Source of the DNA: Brachynemurus nebulosus
Taxonomy: Eukaryota; Arthropoda; Insecta; Neuroptera; Myrmeleontidae
Direction: 5' to 3'
Assembly (NCBI GenBank): GCA_035578155.1
Contig: JAPWDM010000022.1
Span: forward strand, 2,295,076 to 2,359,075
DNA length: 64,000 nucleotides
Shown here: piece by piece, positions 11,525 to 24,969 of the stretch
Numbering within the stretch: the stretch's first letter is position 1
Layout: every line of letters begins with the position of its first letter
Notes under the pieces: generated by a model
Seen by the model: only the letters and a program-made list of their open reading frames with translations
The model's database searches: none
Told to the model about the DNA's origin: nothing
Made by a program: the position numbers and the translations under genes

Positions 11525-11633
11525 GTCCCTTGAGATTGGCACTCTCTTATTGAGTTGCTGTTCAGACAATCAGTCTGAACAGCAACCCCTCATTAATCCC
11601 TTTTTAGATGAAAGCGAGATTAATATCTCTTAG
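11525..11633 (+). CDS. Candidate 3'-terminal coding exon, unknown protein
   Basis: A pyrimidine-rich tract ending 'ttttttactcag' precedes a frame that runs 36 codons to TAG: (x)SLEIGTLLLSCCSDN, then QSEQQPLINPFLDESEINIS. Composition is polar and balanced and the base use is less AT-rich than the flanks, which is what a true protein C-terminus looks like. Several AATAAA-type signals follow (about 11873 and 11900-11940). There is no initiator in frame that would make it a stand-alone gene, and I recognise no family. The reading frame also contains a perfect 14-bp inverted repeat (11554-11586), which a chance ORF in a transposon would also explain. Treat as a hypothesis. Confidence 0.3.
11554..11586. 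repeat. Perfect 14-bp inverted repeat with 5-nt loop
   Basis: GTTGCTGTTCAGAC and its exact reverse complement are separated by AATCA. It could form a short RNA or DNA hairpin. Confidence 0.9.
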
Positions 11634-11639
11634 AAATAT

Positions 11640-12600
11640 GAACCATATATTTTTACATTTTGTTTTTTTGTGGTTGTCTACATACTACTTAAAAATCATT
11701 TTATTAGTATATGTAATTATTTCATACTAATTTGTTATTAATTTCCATATATTCTAGTCTGCATACTTATTAAAAAAAATTTTCTCTATATACTAAACAA
11801 AATAATTAAAATTGATTAATGTTTAGCTTTTTTGTACGAATGTATATGATGTTATTTTGCAAATTTTATAACAAATAAATAACATTTTCCAAACTTAAAT
11901 AAATAAATAAATAATTAAATAAATAATAAATAAATAAATAAATGATAACTCAGCATAACAATAAAGTAGCGAAATATATCCATGCTTTTGGCACAAAAGT
12001 AACATGTCAGAATGTACCTATATAATTTATTTTCATATTACAATCATAAACCGGAAATGTGTTTTAATTTAAATAATAAATATGTAAATGTTTTGCTTTT
12101 ATGATAAAAAAATCTTATGAAAAATTTCTTGAAAATATTTTATAAAAAGTAAAAAAAAAAATGATTTTAACGAAACTTTTCTAGATATTAATTTAATTCA
12201 ATACCAATAATACGAGCCCTTACCGAAAAAAAAAAACTGACCTCCCCAATTTTGAAATTTTAATACGGGCTCTTATGGGAAAACTTTATTTTTCTTGAAT
12301 AAAATGAAAACTTGTTAAAGGAATTTGATAAAAATTTATTATGCTATACCTATAAAATACAAAGTTACAAACCATATTTAATAAAAAATAAAAATTATTC
12401 ATCACGCTGATTTTGAAATATGTATAATTTATCAACATCATTTTACAACGTTTTTAGAACGCTTTTTCAACAATGATTATATATTGCTGCAACATAAACG
12501 CACGAAAATTAAAAAAAAAAACAATTGGTATACAGATGTAATAATTGAAGAATATTAATACATACTTTACGTAATTTTTAATAAAAGAAATTTTTTTTAC
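11640..12600. other. AT-rich spacer with (AAAT)n
   Basis: Contains an imperfect AAAT/AAT microsatellite at about 11897-11942. Otherwise nothing recognised. Confidence 0.5.
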
Positions 12601-12603
12601 TAA

Positions 12604-12828
12604 CAAGGAGCATCACGGGAGTGTACCCCTCCGATTTTGTTTATTCTTTGATTTCTGTTTTCAAGATATTTGACAAATTAAATTTTTACCCCAATTTTTG
12701 AAGGGTGATTTCACCCCTTCAAACCGTTTGACAGCCGCTAAAAAAATACGTGTCTCTTATTTTTCGATGTTCTACAACATATCAAAGAATAAACAAAATC
12801 GGAGGGGTACACCCCCTGATGCTCCTTG
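12604..12828. mobile_element. PIF/Harbinger-like MITE (225 bp), TAA target duplication
   Basis: The ends are inverted over about 48 bp: CAAGGAGCATCACGGGAGTG on the left, and CAAGGAGCATCAGGGGGTGT on the minus strand at the right. They continue through 'ccgattttgtttattctttg'. TAA lies directly outside both ends (12601-12603 and 12829-12831). A 3-bp TWA duplication is the PIF/Harbinger hallmark. No coding capacity; the open frame crossing it is incidental. Confidence 0.85.
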
Positions 12829-12898
12829 TAAGATTACTTTTATACCTGACTATCTCAGAGCAACTACGTTAAAAAATAGGTATAAGTTTTTATAATTA

Positions 12899-13138
12899 GG
12901 GTAAAAGCCCCCTTTGTGGAACGGTATCTAATTATGAACATTTACATATTAATGAAGTTATTTCTGAAAGAAACGTCTGATAACAAAAATTATTATTAAT
13001 AGAATGATTGCTTTTCAATTTAAGTTCACCTCGCATTGAAAGTTTCCTTACTTAATTAAAGGAATAAATATGTAAATGTCAAAACTGTTCCAGTATTAGA
13101 TACCGTTCCACAAAGGGGGCTTTTACCCTATATACGTA
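12899..13138. mobile_element. TA-flanked MITE (240 bp)
   Basis: The two ends are inverted over about 42 bp, beginning GGGTAAAAGCCCCCTTTGTG and continuing through 'gaacggtatctaat'. TA lies outside each end (12897-12898, 13139-13140). The interior is AT-rich and non-coding. TA duplication suggests Tc1/mariner mobilisation. Confidence 0.85.
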
Positions 13139-13695
13139 ACTTTTTAATTTAATCAAATAATTTTCTTAAATGTTTGAACATCGTATGTTTAATCATAAAT
13201 CTTTTCAAATTTTTTAATTAGTTTAAACAGAAATGGCTCTATGCAGCTAAGAAAATGTGGACTAAATTATAGGTAATAATGAGTCTCCAGAATCACAATG
13301 ATGGAAAACAATTAAAGCAAACAAAATTCGATAGATTCTGAATAAAAACATTCCTTTAGAGCTTCATGTTGATTGTGAAGAAAATGTGTAGAAAATTCAT
13401 TACAATAAATAGAAAAATACATGTACTCTTATGGGAAAGTTTTTGTTATATATTTCAATAAATAATGATGCAAAAAATCTAAATTTTTGCATAGTAAGCA
13501 GATAAATCTGTTTAAACATGTATACAAAATTTCGAAATAATTAAGACAAGCTTTATAAAGAAAATTAATTTTTGGAATAAGTGAATTATTTGCAGAAAGT
13601 TTGGCAACAAATGGCAACATTACATTCATTGAGACATGGTTAGAAATTTAAAAATAAAATATAAATTAATATAGGACTGACAGAAGCAGAAATAT
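13139..13695. other. Unassigned AT-rich spacer
   Basis: Nothing recognised between the MITE and the piggyBac target site. Confidence 0.4.
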
Positions 13696-13924
13696 TTAAC
13701 CCGTTTAGGACCACCATCTACGATATTTTTCCAAATAAAAAAATTCATACTTTTATAAGTATTATTACAGACTTCTATACTGAAGGGTGTGTGTCTCTGA
13801 TATAAAGTAGGCCATACATCATCAAGCGTTTCAATTGATACGTCTGACTCAGTTGCTTTTTATTTATATCTTATACTTACCGTAGTAATGTTGAGATACG
13901 TAATATGTACAAGCTCATAATAAA

Positions 13925-14312
13925 TATACACACACGCAAAAAAATATATTTTATTGGTTTTCTTTACAAAAATATGTAATGACAATTTTTACAAAAATTT
14001 ATATTCAGAAATAACGAAGTAAAAAAATTACATAATAAATATATCACACACACACACAAAAAAAATAATATATTTTATTGTTTTTCTTTACAAAAATATG
14101 TAATGACAATTTTTACAAAAATTTATATTCAGAAACAACGAAGTAAAAAAATTACATAATAAATATATCACACACAAAAAAAAAATAATAGATTTTATTG
14201 GTTTTCTTTACAAAAATATGTAATGACAATTTTTACAAATATTTATATTCAGAAATAACGAAGTAAAAAAATTACATAATACAATATATCACACACACAC
14301 AAAAAAAAATAA
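13925..14312. repeat. Minisatellite of about 120 bp, 3+ copies, inside piggyBac
   Basis: The block 'caaaaatatgtaatgacaat' recurs at about 13967, 14091 and 14211, each followed by 'ttatattcagaaa.aacgaag' and a CA-rich tract; a partial fourth copy ends at about 14312. Copies are nearly identical, so the expansion is recent compared with the decay of the transposase. The array begins where the transposase frame loses homology. Confidence 0.9.
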
Positions 14313-14959
14313 TTAAACAGTAGCCTTTATCCAATAAAGTTTCAGAAAGAGTAAGTACTATCTTACTACAAAATGGCAATTCTGAAAACGAATCGCTTAA
14401 TACGGTATCTTTGCCAGTACAAATTATAAATTTATAAATATATGACGACGAAGCTTCGCATAGTTTAAAAATTTTTATACCAAATCGGACACGTTTGCTC
14501 GGAATAAATTGTTTCCAGCTCAATCTTCCCTTGTAAAGTAGTAAGCTTTCATCCACACATATTTCTTGCTCCGGTGTATACATTTCCTAAAATCTTGATT
14601 CAATAATTGGCCAAATTTTCTTCAATTTCGTTGAGTAGTTGTCTGTGGGTTCTAATTCTTTACTCTCAAAATGAAGAAATTTTTTTAATAGAAAAAATCT
14701 TTCCCGCGACATCACTTTTTTGAAAAATGGTGTTTCAACTGATGGCCTCTTTGTAAAATATAATTTTTTACTTGGTTTGTGTACCACACCTTCTAATAAA
14801 ATTAATGCCAAGAAGCACATTAATTCATTAACATTTGTTTTGAAAACTTCTCTATGAGAAGAATGTGGTTCATTTTCTTTATTTTTATTCATAAACTCCT
14901 CAGCATATATATTCGTTTCTTCAACGATTTTTTCCACTATCTCGTCGGTTATGAAACAT

Positions 14960-16115
14960 CTGCAAAAATAAAAAATAAATTTACAATATTAATATTATCT
15001 TTTATTTTGATGTGGTAGGTAAGTAAATTGTTTTTTGATAGTTTTTTGTTTGAATTTTAATATCAAACAAATGATTTCACTCGACGAAGTAGGTTTACAA
15101 CAACTTCATCGTTGCATCCATTGAATGATTTATTGCTTAATTAAATAGTGCAGTACAAGTAAACCTTTTTTTGTGCGGTGGATACGGACCGCATAAAAAA
15201 TCGCACAAAAAAAATATTTAAGAACTTCATAAATTGCTATAAAAAGTATAGTTCGATCCAGATTGTAAGAAAAAACTTTTTTTATGCGGTGGATAGGAAC
15301 CGCATAAAAAAGGTTTCATCGAAAATATGTAGCTCAGAACGCTCAAAACCTCACGATTTGCTTAAAAGTTGCTTTTCTAAACAAGATAAAGTATTAATTT
15401 ACACATAAGAACAATTTATTTCATTTTTAAAATATTATGAAAATTCTGAAAAATGCATCTGTAAAAAAATTTAACGATATTTTCTTACTTTCTCTTGCTT
15501 TTGATTTACTGCTTTGATGCACTTGAGAAATTTTTTCAAAAACCGCATTAAAAAAATCGCACAGAAAAAGGACCGCATAAAAGAAGGTGTAACTGTAATT
15601 AAATTTTTGTACTAAATATTTAAAACAAAAATTAGTAATTTATTACCAAGATACATCAATCTGACACTATTTGCTATACAGGTAGGCCAGTTACATGTTA
15701 TTGTCCTATACCCGTGCTATACCCAATTTTCTTACTACGGCCAAGCAATCTCCGTAATTACAAAAGTAAACAAACTTTTAATTACCATAGTAAATACCAT
15801 AATTACACAAAAATTCTGTAATTTTCATATATTGTTTTGCCAGTGACGTTCAACTTGGTAAAAACTATAATTTAAAAATGGAAAACAGATTTTGTCTTTA
15901 AAGTATAAGTAAATATTCGCTAATTCACCTTCATTTAGACGAAGTTAGAAATTAACCAATTTTCCATTTCCGAAAGCACACATTTGTAAACATTTTTCTT
16001 TTTTACGTACGTATGTCATAAAAACTTATTTAGTTTGCAATTTTTTAATAATTAGATTCCACGCCACTGAGTTATAGATGTATATTTTAAAACAAACATA
16101 TAAACAAATACGTAC
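14960..16115 (-). other. Intron of the piggyBac-like transposase
   Basis: Minus-strand GTACGT donor and TTTTTGCAG acceptor. Joining them keeps phase (2+1) and rebuilds the conserved segment before the EETN motif. The intron is 1,156 bp, of which 440 bp is a later MITE insertion. Confidence 0.8.
15156..15595. mobile_element. TA-flanked MITE (440 bp) nested in the piggyBac intron
   Basis: Left end TA|CAAGTAAACCTTTTTTTGTG; the right end on the minus strand is TA|CAGTTACACCTTCTTTTATG. 'TGCGGT' motifs and their inverses recur inside at about 15174, 15190, 15285, 15300, 15543 and 15570. TA lies at 15154-15155 and 15596-15597. Probably a Tc1/mariner-type MITE. Because it lies in an intron, its insertion need not have killed the transposase. 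Confidence 0.75.
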
Positions 16116-17260
16116 CTAAAAATATCCAGGATATTATTATCCTCAGGAAATTCAACTTTTATTCCTGAATCACCAAGAAAATCAAATTTTTGGCAATGTT
16201 CTCGTTGCCCTTCTATTCAAAGTTCTTCGCCATCGTCTTCTTGTATCTCCCCTTCTCCTTCTTCACTACGGCTTACGATATTTTGAATATCTTCGATGTC
16301 GAAATCACTTTCTGAACTTTCATCGCCACTAAATTCGCTTAAATTAAATTCTATATCACTATCTTCGAGAATAGCTAATAAATCTTCTTCACTCTGTATA
16401 TATCCTTGGGCCATTATGTATTTTTTACGATTATATAATTATAGGTTATATATAGTTATACAAAAAAAAAATTATAATGCAAAAATTTTGTCTTTTCTAA
16501 GCACTAAAAAAAAAAAAAAATTCACATACACAAAATTACACACACACTAAAATTGAAACAGACCTAACCTATGAAAATTATTTTAAATATTATTAACGTA
16601 GAAGTTTTAAAATATTCAAAATAATATTCAAAAAAAACTGTCTTTTAATTATAAATGTCATTAAAAACAAAAAATAAAATTGAAAATATAAGGATGACAA
16701 GGATAATTAATAAAACGCATAGCACGAGGTAAAAAATAAGTACGTAAACGATGTGACGCATGTGCGTATGTGGTTTGATTTACTTCCTATATTTACAATA
16801 TTATAGCATTAGATGGCAGTAGGCTCCAGTTATCGACACAAGACGAGCCAGACTCGTCAATTGGATTTTTTATTAAAATTGCTATGACGAGCTGAGCTCG
16901 TCATTAGTCCTAAAAGAGTTAAAATGATTATTTATTAATTGCATTTTGCACTATTTTTCTCAGGTAGCCACGTTTGTTTTTGTTTTTTGTTCTTTTTTGT
17001 GGGTTGATTATTGTTTTTTTCCCCGGCACTACCACCATATAGGTAAAGAAAATATTTACACCCCAGTACATATTTTCCATTACGTTCTTCTTAGGATATT
17101 TTATCCAAATGTTTATAGCAGTGTCCGTCAAACTGTGTGCAACGAGACAGAAGTGTTTCGCAAAAAATCAGTTTATCGCAAAATATTTAAAGATTTAGAA
17201 CACTGTAGCAGATTTAGTATACAAAGGGAATGTTTTAGAAACATTCGCAGATTTTTAATA

Positions 17261-17923
17261 CAGCCAGCCACACTCGTATTCGAACAGCAGCATATTTACT
17301 CATATAACAAAATTTAAACCGAATGGATTCCCATAATAGTATGTAGTATTTTTTATCCATATTTCAAGAGTTATTTTCGAGTTTATTATCCTGTTTGTGG
17401 TCCTTTATGACATATTAAGTGTTAAATAGTCGCCTACTTACAATTTAAGCCCTTTCTGTAGAATTTATTTTGGTAGCATAGATCAATAATCGATTTCTTG
17501 GACTCTATTGAAATTTCTTTAATTTTCCAGTAAATATATGAAAAAATTGACCTTAAGGATTATTAAATTTTATGTTTATTTAAAATAAAGGTACTTACCT
17601 ACGTAAATATACTTCTAAATTTGAAAATAAAGTAATTCATTTTTGAAACATATAAAAATATATATCAAATTGTAAGGTGTTCGAATACGAATGTGGCGTT
17701 GGACATGTTGATACAAATTGCATGCATAACATTGTTCTTACAGAATTTTTTTTTAAAAACTATTAATGAAATTTTTTTTAGCTTATATAGGAAGTAGAAG
17801 ATCCAAATATTAATATTATAAACAAAAAAGTTCAAATTTGTGGGAAATTATGGGAATCCATTCGGTTTAAATTTTGTCATATGAGTAAATATGCTGCTGT
17901 TCGAATACGAGTGTGGCTGACTG
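17261..17923. mobile_element. Tc1/mariner-like MITE (663 bp) with 77-bp TIRs
   Basis: Arms 17261-17337 and 17847-17923 are inverted copies with only about two mismatches, starting CAGCCAGCCACACTCGTATT / CAGTCAGCCACACTCGTATT. TA flanks both ends. A partial third copy of the terminal motif ('gttcgaatacgaatgtggc') lies inside at about 17680-17697. No transposase. The open frame ending in the left arm (16946-17317) is not a recognisable gene. Confidence 0.9.
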
Positions 17924-19028
17924 TATGTTCTTTAACAATACTAGGTTAAATTATATATAACATAAGTGACCAATGTAATCGAACGTAAATTAGCTTGAAA
18001 AATGCATGCTGACAGACTGGCTTATAGGTTAGGTTCTTTGTATTAAGTTTCACTATGAATTTAATTAATCTACCGCTTTTTCGGTTTCGACTTCCTTGAA
18101 ATAAAAAAAAAAATTGTCTGTGAGTTTAAAAATTTAATTGTGTAATTTTCGATAACAGTAATACACCTGAACACATATTTGAACCATCAATCAAAATTCC
18201 CTTCGCTGCTTTATTGTGACTATTGCGCACAAGTACGTTGTTAACATACTCGTATATATAGGTACCTATATACAAAATATACACGTACATATATTTATGT
18301 ACTAAAATTGACATTTTCATGAAATTTTTCTAATAAAATCTTTTCTTTCACATTTTGTGAGGGTAGATTTTCACATTATATATTACTGGTAAATTTTTCT
18401 TTTCACATATGGGGTACGTACCCGTAGGTAATAGTGTTATAACTTGTTATGAAAAATGGTTTGAAGAACGTTGCCTAGCGTGAAGTACATAAGTACATAG
18501 TACAAGGATTGGTGCGTATTTGAGTGTGGGTCTGCATACGTTTCTGTGTGTGGCATCAGGTGTACACGTCACTCACTCTTATTTCGTCGAAGACAAATCT
18601 TGTTGATTGTTTTACTACGGGACATGAAAGATATTTTCGTAAATAGAAAAGAATCTAGTTGATATCTATATCTTACAGAATTCATGATTGTGCATCTATT
18701 AATTTCAAAGAATTAACAAATTATGATACTTATTATGAAGATTTACAGTGTATAATGTATATACAGTATCTTACCTTCAAAATTCCCGTAAGATCTTTTT
18801 CTCGTTACATTCTTTTTGGGTTCATTATTGCGCTGCAATTTTCGTAAGTAGAACACTTTCGATAAAATATTATTAGAGTACGGGCATTGGTCGGAAACAT
18901 ACGAGTACATAGGACTGAACAATTTTTTACAAGTTGTGTGTATACTCTACGAATCCCGTCTTTTCCGACTAATGTTTGCACTCTAGATATTATCCGTCGG
19001 CCAAACAGGTGAAATTATTTCAAATTAA
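17924..19028. other. Unassigned spacer
   Basis: No element boundaries seen. The part at 18440-18610 is less AT-rich and has GT-rich runs; no gene signal could be defended. Confidence 0.35.
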
Positions 19029-19251
19029 CTCGGGAATTCCCAGTGTCACCTGTAGGTGACAGACATTTTTAATTGTAAACTGTATGAATTTGTTTGACTT
19101 ATATTATAATGTTGTCACAAAAGAGAAATATAAAATCACTTATTGGCCTTCTGTGCTATTGGTGGTAGCAGAATTTAAATATTTAATTATCTTATAGTTG
19201 AAAAAAAATAAAAATATCTGTCACCTCCAAATAACTCTGGGAATTGTCGAG
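19029..19251. mobile_element. TTAA-flanked MITE (223 bp)
   Basis: The ends CTCGGGAATTCCCAGTGT and, on the minus strand, CTCGACAATTCCCAGAGT are inverted. Second inverted blocks 'ggtgacagacattttta' lie just inside. TTAA flanks both sides (19025-19028, 19252-19255), as for piggyBac-type mobilisation. Non-coding. Confidence 0.8.
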
Positions 19252-19431
19252 TTAATTTACTTTTGTTAAATGTCATTTTACCTTAGTTACATTGAATGGT
19301 TGGCTATTGTCAGTTAAGCTCAAGTATAGTTCTCAGAAAATTTGCTACTTAAATATCTTCTTGATCGATGATTCCAATATTTACCTTAAAAAAATTAGAT
19401 AATGTGTAATACAACATGACTAAATATTCCC

Positions 19432-20890
19432 GTCGCAGCATCCTGCTTAACATAGCGAGTTTCCGTTTACGAAAACCAGAACAGGTTTTTCTCGAAAACT
19501 TGTTTACGTTGGACAATGGTGCAAAAACATATCGTATTTGATTTTTTCGTTCTTTCTCGTTCGTTTAAATAATTTTTGAAATTTGGCAAATTTTCGTAAA
19601 AAACATTTTTTTTGAGGTTGTTAGCTGTGTTTGGCTGAAGAACTCATCCAAAATCTCATTCAAAATTTTTGGACTTCCAACGTTTTCACCAAATTTCGTA
19701 AAAATTGGATATTTCTTTCGAAAGTTATCGCGCAGACACATAAATACATACATACATATTACATAAATTTTACTGAATGTCATTTTCGGTTTCAAGGGAC
19801 CTCAAAACTAATTGAGGAGCTGGGTGGAAAAAGGGCGTAAGTCGCTTTACGCCCTTTTTCCTTAGAATTGATTTTCTAATTCTTTAGAGTGTCTACTTAT
19901 AGTAAACAAATTTTTACAATGACCAGAAATCAATTAATGCCCCTACGCTACGATAATAATTTGAAGCGTATAAGCCGTATTTGCAAAAAATTAAATATAT
20001 AATTAGTAACTTACAACTAAGAATGAATTTTTACAGTACATGACACATAATAGCCTTTAAAATATATTTCTGGTCCTATGATGTACAGTATGATACAGAA
20101 AAAAAAAGAAAAAATCTAAACTTATTTTTTGGGGCAGTTAGCTTTGATTCTGTATTTTGAATTAACTTTCACTTCTAAACAACTTTTTCAAATTATATTT
20201 TCTTATATTTTCATTAATTATAGTACTTTACTCTTAATCTATATTTACATTTTTAAGCCCACCCTCGATACAACCAGATATGTCCAATTTCTGTGGGTGC
20301 TTTTTTAGCCTATGACCAAGTACTAACTTTTATCAAGAATAAAATTTTCTGAAAAATTTAATATAAAATAGTTTTCCACATATAACCAACTTTCAGGCGG
20401 ACACTGTACAAGTATTCATATAAATATTCATGAAATCAACATGAATCAAATGTTTTGGTTTAGAATTTAATAAATGTGCTGACAATTTAATTAGAATGTC
20501 AGAAAAAGGAAACAGAACTTATGTTTTTGTCCAATCAAAATTTTATCTGCAAAAAGGGCGTAAGTCATATTTCGGAAAAATTCAAAAAATTATGCAATAA
20601 CAACCGATATTTGCTGTTTTTTTAATCTTAATGCATAGTGTATTATTAGTGCTACCAATTGTATTCAATTACCAGTATTAACACGACAATTACCAGTTTT
20701 TCAGTTTTCACCTTCATACTAGGCACCCAAACTTTGAAATGATCTTTTCTCAAAACGGTATTTCTGTACTTACGCCCTTTTTCCACCCAGCTCCTTAATT
20801 TCTGTTTTGGTCCCGAGCTCAAGTCGCTTCGTGATAGTGGTGGTAATAGCTGAATTTTCGATTCGAAAATCCGTTAGAAGAGAGATTGAG
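19432..20890 (+). repeat. Dispersed repeat A, copy 3, split by a TTAA MITE
   Basis: Starts with 'cccgtcgcagcatcctgctt' and 'aacatagcgagtttcc', then 'gctgaagaactcatccaaaa', 'ttccaacgttttcaccaaat', 'acataaatacatac' and 'gggacctcaaaac' up to about 19809. The rest ('tctgttttggtcccgagc', 'ggtaatagctgaattttcg') resumes at 20799. The halves are separated exactly by the element at 19816-20794, which dates the repeat as older than the MITE. Confidence 0.75.
19816..20794. mobile_element. TTAA-type MITE (979 bp) with repeated AAAAAGGGCGTAAGT motif
   Basis: Termini GGAGCTGGGTGGAAAAAGGG are inverted at both ends. The right flank is TTAA (20795-20798) and the left flank TTGA (19812-19815), a mutated copy. 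The motif 'aaaaagggcgtaagt' occurs at 19827-19842, 20554-20568 and, inverted, at 19846-19861 and 20771-20783. At the left end the motif is immediately followed by its inverse, forming a hairpin. No coding frame. Confidence 0.8.
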
Positions 20891-21825
20891 ATATTGTCGA
20901 TTTTATTTTACTGAAGAAAAAAAGTGTTAGCAAGAAAAGTTAACAAGAACTTTGTACAGTGACATGAAACACACAGATAAATGTGTAGAGGTATGTACGC
21001 ACAAAAACTTGGCACTTTAACTTGAATGAAGGAGCACTCCTAACTTTATCTCTTTTTTATGTACATATACCTACATATGTTTGTTCGTTTACGTGTACGA
21101 GTAGGCATGTTAAGCGTAGTACATAAATCAATCCATCAATTTTATGTGTACGGGGATGTGAAATCTGGAAATTTGATATATTTCGATTATATTATTTTTG
21201 TTCTACACAACACAAATGAAGATACAGACAAGCCACAACGCAAGTGATCTTTTATTTTCTGTTCAGTATCGATCACTCATGATAAATGTACTGTACTCCT
21301 TATGGAATCATTTTGGCGTCCTCATAGGCAGTTTTTTCTCAAACTATTCTACGTAAAAATTGGAAATTCAGAGGTAGGGTCGCCCAATTATAGACGTGAA
21401 ATTTCAATCGTACAAATTTTTTTTGTGGCATCATGCAGGGAGTCGAAAGAAAGCTTACCGAAATGAATTCCATATGCATTTTTCAAAAATATTTTCGTAA
21501 AAAACGCTTAACGATTTTATGTTCTCCGTCCTTAGCATCGAAAAAAATCACTCAGAAGAATCTGAAATGAACTCTCATCATTGAAAATTGGATGTAGATT
21601 ATTGAGCGGCAATTATTAGGATTGAAAAATTCTATCGCAGTCAATGGTTGTAAGCAACTTAATTGTTTACGTTTTTATAACTGCTGAACTGTTGGTTTTA
21701 AAGAACAGGTTTTTTGATGCAAAGTATTTCTCACGGTATAAGGAACAACTTTTAAGTTTAATCCATGTTTAAAAGCAGTTTATTGTACGAGACTACTTAA
21801 ATCACATATGTTATTCTATACAATT
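20891..21825. other. Unassigned AT-rich spacer
   Basis: Nothing recognised. Confidence 0.4.
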
Positions 21826-22484
<659 letters not shown>

Positions 22485-22489
22485 TATCA

Positions 22490-24171
<1,682 letters not shown>

Positions 24172-24174
<3 letters not shown>

Positions 24175-24916
24175 GTTCATAAAGTTACGGAACAGCTGAA
24201 AATCTCAGTTAATATTGACTTTATCGAAAAATAACCCGGACAAAAGTTTCATGGAAAAAAATTAGGAATTAGAAAATGACCTTAAACATGACCTTGACCA
24301 AAATTTGGAAGTCTCGAATTCGGAAAAAGCGAAAAATTCTACTTTGAAAACCATATTCATACTTCATATCCCAAAGTCGTGTGAAGGTCATACAAACGCA
24401 AAACATATGATACTGGTTGGTCAAGGTCATGTTTAAGGTCAAATTCGAGGTTATTTTCTAGGTTAATTTTTTCCCATGAAACCAGAGTGTTTATAAGATT
24501 CTGGAACAGCTCCACAAAAGTTCCGCGAAATCTCAGTTAATATTGACTTTATCGAAAAATAACCCGAACAAAAGTTTGATGGGAAGAAATGAGGAACTAG
24601 AAAATGATCTCGAATTTGACCTTGGACATGACCTTGACCAGCCAGTATCATATTTTTTTGCTTTTTTTATGACCTGTACACGACTCTGGGATATGAAGTA
24701 TAATAAGATATAGAATTTCCCGCTCTTTCCGAATTCGAGGTCAAAAATAGGGGTTTCCATATAAAAAAACAAAGTTGACCTCCAAATTTTGGTCAAAATC
24801 AAATTCGAGGTCATTTTCTAGTTCCTCATTTCTTTTCATGAAACTTTTGTACGGGTTATTTTTCGATAAAGTCAATATTAACTGAGATTTACAGCTGTTC
24901 CGCAACTTTATGAACA

Positions 24917-24919
<3 letters not shown>
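24172..24919. mobile_element. Foldback element B (about 748 bp)
   Basis: Left arm 'gttcataaagttacggaaca' and 'gactttatcgaaaaataacc'; the right arm is the inverse and ends CACTG|TA at 24919-24921. A third, direct copy of the arm lies at about 24485-24605. The outer sequence resembles that of foldback A (GTGT..CATAAAGTT.CG), so A and B probably share a mobilising enzyme. The left boundary is blurred by the GA tract. Non-coding. Confidence 0.75.

Positions 24920-24967
<48 letters not shown>
24920..24967. repeat. (TA)n microsatellite
   Basis: About 48 bp, directly abutting foldback element B. Confidence 0.97.

Positions 24968-24969
<2 letters not shown>

Larger units (their letters stand above)
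14272..16414 (-). pseudogene. piggyBac-like transposase, spliced, two nonsense codons, C-terminus lost
   Basis: Exon 1 runs 16414 to 16116 and opens with an acidic N-terminus (MAQGYIQSEEDLLAILED) as in many piggyBac transposases. An in-frame TGA at 16217-16219 breaks it before PEDNNILDIF. The intron is 16115 to 14960 (donor AG|GTACGT, acceptor TTTTTGCAG). Splicing restores the family run FRCFITDEIVEKIVEETNIY. Exon 2 starts at 14959 and contains the MCFLALILLEGVVHKPS and FFLLKKFLHFE segments. A TAG at 14587-14589 interrupts it, and it continues with EQEICVDESLLLYKGRL, which carries the first catalytic Asp of the DDE triad. After LLDKGYCL the frame runs into the minisatellite and stops. The second and third catalytic Asp and the Cys-rich C-terminal domain are therefore missing. 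The gene cannot make active transposase. Confidence 0.88.
13700..16918 (-). mobile_element. piggyBac-like DNA transposon, complete ends, inactive
   Basis: A TTAA target duplication flanks the element (13696-13699 and 16919-16922). The ends are inverted: CCCGTTTAGGAC on the left, and CTCTTTTAGGAC on the minus strand at the right. Palindromes containing GACGAGC..GCTCGTC lie near the right end (16844-16860 and 16887-16903). The element carries a spliced transposase gene on the minus strand, broken by two nonsense codons. Its C-terminal half is replaced by a minisatellite, and a second transposon sits in its intron. Confidence 0.88.

Noticed and set aside
16946..17317. 123-codon plus-strand frame beside the piggyBac element
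   Set aside because: No family pattern. It spans the piggyBac flank and the left arm of a MITE, so it crosses an insertion boundary.
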